This document shows, in pieces, positions 9,768 to 18,800 of a stretch of 64,000 bases of DNA (position 1 is the stretch's first letter; every line of letters starts with the position of its first letter). A program made the position numbers and the translations under genes. Source of the DNA: Vibrio spartinae (GTDB taxonomy: Bacteria; Pseudomonadota; Gammaproteobacteria; Enterobacterales; Vibrionaceae); NCBI RefSeq assembly GCF_024347135.1, contig NZ_AP024907.1:3835001-3899000 (forward strand), written 5' to 3'. The notes under the pieces were generated by a model. The model was not told the origin of the DNA. It did not search any database and saw only the letters and a list, made by a program, of their open reading frames with translations.

Positions 9768-9914
9768 CGCCGACTGCAACGGGCGTATATTGAAGCCCGT
9801 TATTCAGAGCATTATGAAATTACCGCAGAAGAGCTGACGTATCTCGAAAGTGAAGTTCAGCGCTTAAAAGAATTGGTGGCACGGGTTTGTCTGTTGCGGC
9901 TTGGGTCAGCCTGA
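9744..9914 (+). pseudogene. C-terminal fragment of a HEPN-domain protein
   Basis: A 56-codon frame starting inside the left repeat encodes RAYIEARYSEHYEITAEEL followed by a helix ending LVARVC. This matches the C-terminal helices of HEPN-domain proteins, which are often the RNase or partner half of nucleotidyltransferase toxin-antitoxin pairs. The first ten residues (MVFFVSPF and onward) come from the repeat, not from the family, so the gene was truncated exactly at the repeat border. It is probably non-functional debris. Confidence 0.55.
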
Positions 9915-10139
9915 GTGTGTCATTGGTGAATGACACTTTAGAGCAAGGATATTACACGCAGAACTTTTATACCTACAATTCTGAGTGGGAGTTGTATGTG
10001 TAAACTCACTAGCAATATTAAATAGTGACAATGCTTCCAATCAAGAACTGGCGGATAGAGGACTTTATTAATGGTAGTAGACACATATAAACCAGAATCT
10101 TAGACTCACGTTATCAACTCATTATAACAACAGGTTCAT

Positions 10140-10637
10140 ATATCTCATATTGCGTATATTACAATAAATGGTGCGACTCAAGGATTAATTTCTAGTGGCT
10201 GTAATACTAAAGATTCTATGGGGAATAAATATCAGGAATCCCATACTGATGAGATTACAATTTTATCCTGTGTTCATCATATGGCAAAAGATGCACAGCA
10301 ACATCGGAAAAATCATAATCCGATTATCATTTCCAAAAACATAGATAAATCAAGCCCTCTGCTTGCCACAGCATTTGCCAAGCAAGAACACTTAAATTGT
10401 ACTATCAATTTTTACCGAACCAATGAACAAGGTTATAACGAAAAGTTTTATACAATTGAACTCGAAAAAGCAGTAATTTCCAGCCTCGATTTTTCTCTTC
10501 CTCATACGACTCATGCTCACAAAGAAGAAATGCATGAGGTGATTGCACTAAGCTATCAAAACATTGTGTGGAAACACAATGTTTCAGGAACTATGGGCTA
10601 CGATAGTTGGGGAAATGGTGGCAGGGGAAGTGAATAA
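10140..10637 (+). CDS. hcp: Type VI secretion tube protein Hcp, start codon not canonical
   Basis: Hcp forms the stacked hexameric inner tube of the type VI secretion system and can carry effectors in its lumen. The frame gives the whole Hcp fold: HIAYITINGATQGLISSGC at the N-terminus, SMGNKYQESHTDEITILS, then IIISKNIDKSSPLL, INFYRTNE and ALSYQNIVWKHNVSG. The family N-terminus corresponds to a frame opened by a TAA at 10125-10127, with no ATG, GTG or TTG before the internal ATG at 10218. An ATA at 10140, with CAGG five bases upstream, occupies the place of the expected start. Starting at 10218 would remove the first strands. It may be translated from a rare start or be a recent pseudogene. 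The effector candidate follows 85 bases on; no other type VI genes are in the window. Confidence 0.75.
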   Translation: MSHIAYITINGATQGLISSGCNTKDSMGNKYQESHTDEITILSCVHHMAKDAQQHRKNHNPIIISKNIDKSSPLLATAFAKQEHLNCTINFYRTNEQGYNEKFYTIELEKAVISSLDFSLPHTTHAHKEEMHEVIALSYQNIVWKHNVSGTMGYDSWGNGGRGSE

Positions 10638-10722
10638 GTTTCCCCAAAATCTAGGGCTTATCGTTTTACTATAATAGGTTTATTTTTACTTTATTCACCA
10701 GTTACTGAGTAGGGAATCTGTA

Positions 10723-11427
10723 ATGGTTCAATTAAATGAGGATCAGTTAGAAACGGCATTATCACAATTGGAATCCGCTACATTCAATTTTGCTTATAGA
10801 TATATCAATGACGGAAATGTCAGACAAAGCTACATCAACCAGACGAAGAAATTATCTCAAGAATATCGTTTAAAAGTTTCTTCAGGAACGATTTCTGCGT
10901 CTGATGCCGCAAGGCAAGTCAATCAACTGCGAAATGAGATACTAGAAGTATCGAGACTGCGTTCCAGTGATATTGGCAAAGCAAAAACAGTCAGCCTCAA
11001 GAAGACAGGACTAACTCTGGAAACATTAACGGAAAAATATTCTCTTCGTCAGTTCAATAAACCTTTTGAACAATTATCTTCCTTTGAACAGAATAAGGTC
11101 TATCTGGAAATTATAGAAAGTTCTGGCAGATCGAGACCATCAGTCAATGCAGCAGCAATCAGATATTCCCGTTTAGGACGGGGATTATTAATTGTGACCT
11201 TAGGTGTTTCCGTATACAACATCGCAACAGCTGAAGATAAATTAGAAGCCACAACGAAAGAAGGTGTTGTACTTGGCGGTGGTTTTGCTGGAGGTGCATT
11301 GGGTGGAGCAACAGCAGGTCTTATTTGTGGTCCAGGAGCACCAGTATGCGTGACCATAGGGGCATTCATCGGTGGAGCATTAGGTGCACTTGGAGCTGAT
11401 ATGACATTTGGGTGGTACTTTGAATGA
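10723..11427 (+). CDS. Candidate Hcp-associated type VI effector with glycine-zipper C-terminus
   Basis: The 234-residue product has a mainly helical, charged N-terminal part (about 1-140) and a membrane-active C-terminal part (about 150-230): a hydrophobic segment GRGLLIVTLGVSVYNIA, then small-residue repeats GGGFAGGALGGATAGL and GAFIGGALGALGA. Glycine-zipper segments of this kind occur in pore-forming type VI effectors such as Tse4. Its place directly after hcp and its 4-bp overlap with the next small gene (ATGA) fit an effector-immunity pair. A role as membrane-depolarising antibacterial toxin is inferred; no enzyme motif was seen. A ribosome site (AGGGAATCTGTA) precedes the ATG. Confidence 0.6.
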   Translation: MVQLNEDQLETALSQLESATFNFAYRYINDGNVRQSYINQTKKLSQEYRLKVSSGTISASDAARQVNQLRNEILEVSRLRSSDIGKAKTVSLKKTGLTLETLTEKYSLRQFNKPFEQLSSFEQNKVYLEIIESSGRSRPSVNAAAIRYSRLGRGLLIVTLGVSVYNIATAEDKLEATTKEGVVLGGGFAGGALGGATAGLICGPGAPVCVTIGAFIGGALGALGADMTFGWYFE

Positions 11428-11873
11428 ACAAAATTAATGTATTCAATGTGATGAAAGATATCTCAGCAAACAGTGATGTCTCCCAAGTTACCCTCTCCCA
11501 CCGAGAATTGAATCAGGAGGTTGAACTAAGTGGAAAAATTCTGGAGGCCCAGTATCAAACTGACGCAGGAGACTACCTTTTGTTTCTGACTGAAGATGTT
11601 CCTTATGAAGAAGCGCTCCATATGTACCTGCTCGATCAATCACTGAAGATTATTGAAACATTAGAACTTTCAGCTGAATATACCGCAGGAATACTTCGGG
11701 ATATTCGAGTCATTGAAAAAAATAAGATCCGTTTTTTCTTCTTTGATAATGATCAATCTTGGCAATTAGAAGTTCTGCAAGCTCCCAAGCGAAACCCACT
11801 CCGATCTATCTATCCGGTAAAAAAGAAAGGTAAGTTTTGGGAGAAATCCCAATTACGACTCCAACCTCTATAG
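11424..11873 (+). CDS. Candidate immunity protein to the adjacent effector
   Basis: A 149-residue protein with no signal peptide or membrane segment, mixed alpha/beta with acidic character and a basic tail (PVKKKGKFWEKSQLRL). I do not recognise a family. Its start overlaps the effector stop by four bases, so translation is coupled. The right 85-bp repeat begins at its stop codon. Such placement is typical of cognate immunity genes of type VI effectors. A soluble protein guarding against a pore-former is unusual, because many such immunity proteins are membrane proteins, so the assignment rests on position only. Confidence 0.5.
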   Translation: MNKINVFNVMKDISANSDVSQVTLSHRELNQEVELSGKILEAQYQTDAGDYLLFLTEDVPYEEALHMYLLDQSLKIIETLELSAEYTAGILRDIRVIEKNKIRFFFFDNDQSWQLEVLQAPKRNPLRSIYPVKKKGKFWEKSQLRLQPL

Positions 11874-11956
11874 GTGTTATAGCTTTGAATTACAACAAAT
11901 TTTTATTAGCAACATGCACAAAGTTGGGATTAATGGTGTTCTTTGTTAGCCCCTTC
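11872..11956 (+). repeat. 85-bp direct repeat, right copy
   Basis: Second copy of the repeat at 9683-9767. It overlaps the last two bases of the immunity gene stop and ends with the same GTTAGCCCCTTC, after which the two flanks diverge completely. The following 135 bases to 12091 hold no supported gene. Confidence 0.8.
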
Positions 11957-12091
11957 TTTTATGCTACCTCAATCTGCCGAACGTTTTCTGACCAGTGCCC
12001 TGCTTACCTGCACTAACTATCTGCACAAAACCTCCACACTTTCAGTGTTTGAAATAACGCACAGGTCATTGACGTCGTTTCAACACAAATT

Positions 12092-12487
12092 CTATTGAGT
12101 GTATTCAAGAAACATTAAGGATTGTACTGCACCATCTTGGACATCGGTCAGTATAATTTCAGATGTTCCTTGTCTGTATGTCCTGTGGGTGCTATCTCCA
12201 ATGTACTTTTTCTGAGATAAATATGAGTGTAAGGTTTTTGTGTCTAGATGACAGTCTAGTTGCATCATCATCGGTTTCGGGCCATCCGCTGAACGATATC
12301 TAAACTGAGGAGCTGTCTGGCAGAGATCTTTTATATCGACAATGTCTTCAGGCGTTAAAATTAAATAATCGAGACTATTCTGGCTGTATTGGCGATCCTC
12401 TGCAAACTGCATCATCAAGGCATAAATAAAAACCGATAGAAACAATACAAATACAAGGGAAATCGTTACAAATGACCTTTTACTCAT
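12092..12487 (-). CDS. Small membrane-anchored protein of unknown function
   Basis: The start is set at MSKRSFVT (131 residues), preceded by AGGTGG nine bases upstream; a longer frame exists but adds an unlikely N-terminus. Residues about 6-27 form one hydrophobic segment (ISLVFVLFLSVFIYALM), so the protein is probably an inner-membrane protein with a periplasmic domain of about 100 residues. Two cysteines (DLCQTAP and QLDCHLD) could form a disulphide there. It lies 48 bases downstream of the LysR gene on the same strand and may be co-transcribed. No function can be assigned. Confidence 0.55.
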   Translation of the reverse strand: MSKRSFVTISLVFVLFLSVFIYALMMQFAEDRQYSQNSLDYLILTPEDIVDIKDLCQTAPQFRYRSADGPKPMMMQLDCHLDTKTLHSYLSQKKYIGDSTHRTYRQGTSEIILTDVQDGAVQSLMFLEYTQ

Positions 12488-12535
12488 ATCAATGTACCAC
12501 CTGATATAATTTACCTTCCAGAATAGGACACACAA

Positions 12536-13414
12536 TCACGCCCCCACCGAATGCAACTGTTGAACCAGGGTAATGAATGCCTTGACCGCAGGGCTGACCT
12601 GATAACTGTCCAACACCGCCAGACCAATACGCCGCTTGATCGGCGGAGACAATGGCCGACAAACATAACGATCCGAGTCGTAATCCGGTAGCGACGATTC
12701 CGCCACAACGGAAATCGCATCACCACTTTCAACGAGCGACAGAATACTGAGCAACTGCGACGTACGATAGCGAATCTGCGGCTGCAACTTTTCGGCATGA
12801 AACAGGCGAATAACCCACTCACCGGATCCCGCCCCGGTCAAGATAAACGGGTCATAACACAGTGACGATAACGTCACCGACTCAAGCCGACTCAGTGGAT
12901 GTGCCGCAGGCAGTAAAGCCACCATCTGATCGTCCAATAACGGGAACACATCCAGATCATTTTCCGGCAAAACCACAAAACCCACATCGACGCGACGCTC
13001 TCTCAACCACTGAACCACCTGCATATCCGGCCCTTCATCGATATAGACTTCGATCCCCGGAAATTTTTTCTGATACTGGTGAATCATATGCGGCAACAAG
13101 CGGACCGATGAGGTCGGCCCAAATGAACCGATACGCAACATGCCTTGCTTCATCCCCTGTGCATCGGTCGCTTCCTGACGCATTGTTTCTGCGATGCCCA
13201 ATAAGGTCCGTGAGCGCGCTAACAACCGAGTGCCGATATCGGTCAGCTCGACACGGCTCTGATGACGGTGGAATAGTTTCACCCCAAATTCATCTTCTAA
13301 CGCTTTGATCGCATGTGACACCCCCGATTGAGAGATGCCGAGCCGCTGGGCCGCAATCGTAAAATGCAGGCTATCCGATAAAACCGAAAATATTTCCAAC
13401 TGTGTGAATGTCAT
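12536..13414 (-). CDS. LysR-family transcriptional regulator
   Basis: N-terminal winged helix-turn-helix (residues about 3-60: FTQLEIFSVLSDSLHFT, AAQRLGISQSGVSHAIKALE, then LFHR) followed by a periplasmic-binding-like effector domain (about 90-290). The start at MTFTQLE gives 292 residues and has GGGGTGG just upstream. The gene is divergent from a TPR gene and a DMT exporter, and LysR regulators usually control the divergent neighbour, so it probably regulates 13539-15743 and itself. The ligand is unknown. An inverted repeat at 13424-13439 lies immediately before the start. Confidence 0.88.
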   Translation of the reverse strand: MTFTQLEIFSVLSDSLHFTIAAQRLGISQSGVSHAIKALEDEFGVKLFHRHQSRVELTDIGTRLLARSRTLLGIAETMRQEATDAQGMKQGMLRIGSFGPTSSVRLLPHMIHQYQKKFPGIEVYIDEGPDMQVVQWLRERRVDVGFVVLPENDLDVFPLLDDQMVALLPAAHPLSRLESVTLSSLCYDPFILTGAGSGEWVIRLFHAEKLQPQIRYRTSQLLSILSLVESGDAISVVAESSLPDYDSDRYVCRPLSPPIKRRIGLAVLDSYQVSPAVKAFITLVQQLHSVGA

Positions 13415-13423
13415 ACCCACCCC

Positions 13424-13439
13424 ATGAGTAAATGCTCAT
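13424..13439. promoter_or_regulatory. Inverted repeat upstream of the LysR gene
   Basis: ATGAG-N6-CTCAT is a 16-base dyad ten bases before the regulator start, and another ATGAG follows at 13446-13450. LysR proteins commonly bind dyads in the divergent promoter, so this may be an autoregulatory operator. Confidence 0.35.
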
Positions 13440-13538
13440 TTCCTTATGAGTGATCATATCGATAATTATATAAAACCATATGAATCAAATCTTTTCTATG
13501 GTCAACACCATAAAAAATGATGGCAAAGGAGTGGAAGT

Positions 13539-14747
13539 ATGGTTCATCAGTCACAACGCTCGACGGATGGCGTTTCATCTTTATGGCCGGCAATGAACGG
13601 CTATTTTTTATCTTTTCAGGAAATTCCGGCACATTGTCAGCCCCAAAATAAAACGCAACAGACGGTCTATCAGCTCTTGGCCGGATTTGACGGCACTACC
13701 AGCTGTGAAATCCGAGAGTTTTATCGGTTTAATTTACATCTTGCCCAAATGAACTGGCGTGAAATCCAAAGACCGGAATTCAAACTCATCTATCAGGCTT
13801 GTGAAGCTTGGGCGCGGTTTCAGTATGAACAAGCCTATACGCTGATGAGAGTTCACTTAAAGCGCTTTCCGACCGATGTGATTGCGCTGTATATCTTGCA
13901 TATGTTTGAGTTCTGTACCGGGCGAACCACACGGTTGCTCGATGTGCTGGAACATTGTGGAGCGGCCTTACCCCGCACCCATGCGCTCTACCCTTTCTAT
14001 CTCGCGATCAAGTCTTTTGTGCTGTGTGAATGTCAGCAATATGAGCCAGCCTTAGCCGCTGGCTGGGATTCTATCGAAAACTGTCCGGACAATGTGTACG
14101 GTATTCACGCGATTGTCCACACGTTGCACGAAACCGGCCAATGGGAACAAATCATCGAATTCTTAAATCACCGAGCCTCATCATGGATGAATAATCCCGG
14201 AATGAAAATTCATATCTGCTGGCATCTTGTCATTGCCTATGAACAAAATCAGATGCCGGAAGCTGCCTTAGAGACCTTCCACACCTTGTGTGACATGAAA
14301 GAAACACCGTTTGCGAAACAGGATCTCGATGCCGTCGGGTTTCTATGGCGACTTCACCTGAAACAGACCGATCATGGATTTCAGACACAGTGGCAGAGGC
14401 TTGCAACACTCTGGACGGGTGTGATTGAAAACTCTGTCTCTTATCTTCACAAGCTCCATGCCGCGTTGTCATTCTCTGCGACCAAACAACCGCTTCTGAT
14501 TGAAAAGCTCATCGCTGAATGTGACGGCTTCGGGATTGACCCGCAAACACACCGTACTGGTGTCGCCATTTTAAGAGCGATTCATCAGTTGACACTCGGA
14601 CAGTATCAAACCTGTGTATCGGAACTGGAACAGAGCCAGCAATCTTGGCACCTCATCGGTGGCAGTCATGCACAGCGCGACATCCTCCGCCTGACCAAAG
14701 TGTATGCGGCACAACACACACAACACGCCCTCAATATAGCGAGTTAA
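13539..14747 (+). CDS. TTC38-like tetratricopeptide repeat protein
   Basis: A 402-residue, mostly helical cytoplasmic protein resembling the tetratricopeptide repeat protein 38 family, with repeated helix pairs such as ACEAWARFQYEQAYTLM, ALYILHMFEFCTGR and the conserved GIHAIVHTLHETGQW segment. No signal peptide or membrane span is present. Such proteins probably act as protein-interaction scaffolds; bacterial members have no settled function. The start has AAAGGAG seven bases upstream. It is divergent from the LysR regulator and followed within 6 bases by a DMT transporter, so the two likely form a regulated operon. Confidence 0.72.
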   Translation: MVHQSQRSTDGVSSLWPAMNGYFLSFQEIPAHCQPQNKTQQTVYQLLAGFDGTTSCEIREFYRFNLHLAQMNWREIQRPEFKLIYQACEAWARFQYEQAYTLMRVHLKRFPTDVIALYILHMFEFCTGRTTRLLDVLEHCGAALPRTHALYPFYLAIKSFVLCECQQYEPALAAGWDSIENCPDNVYGIHAIVHTLHETGQWEQIIEFLNHRASSWMNNPGMKIHICWHLVIAYEQNQMPEAALETFHTLCDMKETPFAKQDLDAVGFLWRLHLKQTDHGFQTQWQRLATLWTGVIENSVSYLHKLHAALSFSATKQPLLIEKLIAECDGFGIDPQTHRTGVAILRAIHQLTLGQYQTCVSELEQSQQSWHLIGGSHAQRDILRLTKVYAAQHTQHALNIAS

Positions 14748-14753
14748 TGAAAG

Positions 14754-15743
14754 ATGAGTCATACAACAAATCCCCTCTCTCAGCTGCATGACAGCCGAGC
14801 CCGCCACCCCGGCATCTATCTCAAACTCGCTTTGGTTTCAGTCATCTGGGGCGGAACATTTGTTGCCGGACGGGCAATCAATCCGGAAATCCCGCCGCTC
14901 GTCTCTGCAACACTGCGTTTCTTGCTGGCCGGTGCGACACTGGTACTGGTGTTAACCTTGAGCGGAAAAGGGTTTGTCCGCATCACCAAAAAACAAGTCG
15001 GTGTCCTGTTGGGGCTTGGTTTCTGTGGTATCTATACCTATAACCTGTTTTTCTTTTATGGATTACAACATATCAGTGCTTCCCGAGCCTCGCTGATCGT
15101 TGCCGCGAATCCGGCCATGATTGCTATCGCGTCTTTTCTGTTCCACAAAGAACGGTTTTCACTCACCCGCCTATGCGGGATTACCCTTTGTATCGCCGGT
15201 GCAGCAATGGTGATTATCAGTAAATCCCCTCAATCCGTGTTTCAGGCACACACCTCAATCATCGGTGATCTCATGATTGTCGGCTGCGTACTGAGTTGGG
15301 TTGCCTATAGCGTTTTCGGTAAACACACCGTACAAACCATCGGCCCGCTGCATACGGTGACTTATTCGGTGTTAGCCGGTGCAGCCATGCTCACACTGAC
15401 CACCCTGTTCAGCGGTCAGTTTCATCTCGGGACACTGGCATCGATTCATGTTCAGGATTTCATGAGCCTCAGTTATCTGGGGATTATCGGGTCAGCGCTT
15501 GCTTATATCTGGTACTACAGTGGCATTGACAAGATCGGGGCAACCCGGGCTGGTGCTTTTATTGCACTCAATCCAATTGCAGCGGTCTCTCTGGGCGCGC
15601 TCCTACTGGATGAGCGTCTCAGCGTGTTAATGGGTGTGGGTGGCTTGCTTGCGATTGTGGGGATTCTACTCTGTAACCGACCGGATAAATTGAAGCCGGG
15701 TCAGGTCACACCGGATCCGTTACTGGCGACTCAAGGCCGCTAA
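14754..15743 (+). CDS. EamA/DMT-family inner-membrane transporter
   Basis: Drug/metabolite transporter-type protein of 329 residues with about ten predicted membrane helices arranged as two EamA repeats. Marker segments include LALVSVIWGGTFVAGR at the first helix, LRFLLAGATLVLV, and FIALNPIAAVSLGALLLDE in the second repeat. Members export amino acids, nucleobases or other small metabolites; the substrate here cannot be told. It starts 6 bases after the TPR gene stop and ends before a terminator shared with the peptide synthetase. Confidence 0.88.
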   Translation: MSHTTNPLSQLHDSRARHPGIYLKLALVSVIWGGTFVAGRAINPEIPPLVSATLRFLLAGATLVLVLTLSGKGFVRITKKQVGVLLGLGFCGIYTYNLFFFYGLQHISASRASLIVAANPAMIAIASFLFHKERFSLTRLCGITLCIAGAAMVIISKSPQSVFQAHTSIIGDLMIVGCVLSWVAYSVFGKHTVQTIGPLHTVTYSVLAGAAMLTLTTLFSGQFHLGTLASIHVQDFMSLSYLGIIGSALAYIWYYSGIDKIGATRAGAFIALNPIAAVSLGALLLDERLSVLMGVGGLLAIVGILLCNRPDKLKPGQVTPDPLLATQGR

Positions 15744-15806
15744 TCCGGGATTCCAGAAGACCCGTGATTTAAGCCATAAGTAATGACCGATGATTCACTC
15801 GCAAAA

Positions 15807-15832
15807 AATTGCCCGCCAGACGGTGGGCAATT
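15807..15832. terminator. Bidirectional terminator between exporter and peptide synthetase
   Basis: An 11-bp stem (AATTGCCCGCC with GGTGGGCAATT, one G-T pair) with a 4-base loop lies between the convergent genes. On the minus strand it is followed by TTTTTT, a classic intrinsic terminator for the synthetase transcript. On the plus strand a shorter GGTTTT follows, so it can also serve the exporter. Confidence 0.85.
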
Positions 15833-15859
15833 GGTTTTATGACGTTGCGCTAAGTTTGC

Positions 15860-18800
15860 CTAGATATCGGTCACCAAAGTGCGGAATGTCGGCTGCATGA
15901 TTTCAGCAATCAAATCGACGAAGGGTGGTCTGAGCAAACTGAAATGATCAGCACGACTCTCAATGCAATGGAGATTGAGTGACTGCGCCTGCCAAGCTTC
16001 TTTGACACCGGATTTCATATCCTGAGTAAACACCAGATTGACCAAAACCTTGGGTTGTACCGCCGGTTGGTAATGCGTTCGGATGTTGGTCGCAAAGACC
16101 GAGAAAATACCATCCAAGTCATCCACACTGGTATTGCCCGTCAGCACGCCTTGCTCAACCAGATAACCATGCACCAACGTCAACCGTTCTCTGTGGCTGA
16201 GAGCTTTCAGGTCTTGCTCTGTCAGGCCTAAAGCCGCACCTTGTCTTTCAAACTGCTCGATGAGCAACATCAGTGCGGACAAATCGCTGTATTCACGTGG
16301 CGTTGCATCCGGCGCTTCAGAATCCGCAACCGTCAGTGAGGCCACCGGAATCCCTGCTGCTTCGAGCAATGCGGCCAGCGCCAAGGCAACCCAGCCCCCG
16401 AACGAGTGTCCGACAATATGAATCGGCCCGACACAAGGCCTTGATTCCAGCGCTTGCAGATAGAAAGCCGCTGCTGCCTGTACCGTGGTATGCGGAATCT
16501 CATGGCCTTTCAAACCACGCGGTTGGAGCCCAAGAACCGTCCAGTCCGATTCAATGGACTGCACCAGTCCCATAAAGGCACAAACATTCACGCCGGCACC
16601 GGGAATACACAAGACGGTCGGGCCGTGACCATGGCCTTCCTGAAGGGTTACCAGTGGATCATACTCGGCATTGCGCATCACGTTACCGGCAGCATAGTCT
16701 TTTTCGCGATCATGCAGATCGTTTGAGATCGCCTGACCGACATAGCCAATATATGGTTCCACAATCAAGTGATAGTGTGTTGCCCCCGGAATGGTCGTCG
16801 GACGAATCGACGCTTCAGGTAAGAAGCGATCCCAGCGCAAATAAGGCACGACATCGTCCTCTTCACCTTGAGGACGCAGCTCAGCAACATAAAGATCGAT
16901 ATCGACCGGTAGATTGTTGTACTCATATTCCGCCCGGATCAACGCCTCGCGGTGCAACATCCAGTTCATGAAATAGGTGTCTGTCCAGCCAGCCGGTAAC
17001 ATGCCCATATCTTTGGCCATCCGGTAGTGATCTTTCCATGTCATCCCCGCTTCCAGCGTACTTTCCGATTCAGCCAGACCATAGATGTCATACGCAAGAC
17101 CATCGTAAATCTCTTTACTCATCAGTAGAATTTTCTGCTCTTCGGTCAGATGCTCTTCACCCACATGACGCGGAACAAAGGCTTTCTCTGCTCTCGTATC
17201 AATCACACCGACGTATTCAATCTCCTGATCTTGCCCGAGCAGTTGTCTCGCCACTTCATAAGCCAGTGTGCCGCCCAGCGAAATGCCCGTCATCCGATAC
17301 GGCCCTTCCGGTTGGGTTTCACGGATAATTCTGACATAACGTGCCGCAGCGCCCTGAATGGTGTAGAACGGTGGTGTATGACGTGCCGGAGCCACCAGAC
17401 CATAAACAGCAATATCTTGATCGATATAAGAGGTCAGCAAAGGTGAATACAGCATCTCTCCGCTGGCTTCCGGCACAATAAATAGTGGCCGCTGATTACC
17501 GGTTGCAGGACGAAGTGCCACAGCATGTTCAATTAACACCTCAGAACTGCGCTGAATGTAATCTGCAATATCGGCGAGTCGCGATGCAGAAAACAGTGTT
17601 GAGAGTGTCAGTTCATAACCATGCTGACGGGCTTCATTGAGGAACTGTACCGCCACCAGTGAGTGACCGCCCAATTCAAAGAAGCTGTCGTTGCGACCGA
17701 CTTTTTCAACCCCGAGCAATCGCTGCCAAATCGCAGCAATGGTTTCTTCCACTTCACCTTCTGGCGGAATATAAACTTGCGTGACAAAGTCATCGCCTTC
17801 CGGCTCTGGCAGTGATTTATGATCAACTTTGCCGTTCGGTGTCAGCGGAATCTGATCGAGTTTGACATAAGCCGCGGGCACCATGTAATCCGGCAGACGC
17901 GCAGACAAGTAAGCACGCAGCGGGGCAGTTTGCGCATTGCCGACATAGTAAGCCAGCAAGCGCTGATCATGATTCTGTGTTTGCACCGCAATCACGACGG
18001 CTTCAGCGACCCCGTGATGGGTACTCATACAGGCACTGATTTCTCCCAGCTCGATTCGGAAGCCCCGAATTTTAACCTGACTGTCATTGCGACCAAGGTA
18101 TTCAATCGTCCCATCGGCAGTCCAACGGCCTAAGTCGCCACTACGATACATCCGGGCACCGAATTCATAAGAGTACGGGTCATCGAGGAAACGTTCTTCC
18201 GTCATGTCGGGGCGGTTGAGGTAACCTCTGGCGACACTCTTACCACCGATATAGATTTCTCCTTTGACACCGACAGGAACCGACTGCAGATATTCATCCA
18301 GAATATAGATACTGGTATTATCGATCGGTGAACCAATATGTAATAAATCGTCTGTCGGCTGAATCACGCCCGATGTTGCAACCACGGTGGTTTCGGTTGG
18401 TCCGTAGTTATTGACCAGCGTAAATGAGGTCTCCGGATGCGGATGATGGTTTAATCGATCCCCTCCCACTAACAATGTCCGCAGCGTCGGGTGGTCAAGT
18501 CGTCTTGACAGGACCAGTTCAGCGATCGGTGTCGACAAGAAACCCACTTCAATCGGTCGTGATATCCACCACGCCAGTAACTGCTCCGGATCGCGAGAAA
18601 TCTCAAGCGTCGGCAACATGATATGTGCCCCGGTACACAGCGGCGGCCAGACTTCCCAGACGGTTGCGTCAAAACCAACCCCCGCCACACTGGAAACGCA
18701 AGTACCGGCCTGAATCTCAAACGCCCGATTGTGCCAATGCACCAGATTTGCCAGATTGCGATGTTCAACCATCACCCCTTTTGGCTGTCCGGTTGAGCCA

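Noticed and set aside
15860..18000. Reading the two terminal thioesterases as one epimerisation or reductase end
   Set aside because: Both have GxSxG elbows with later Asp and His as in type I thioesterases, and no epimerase or NAD-binding motif is present.
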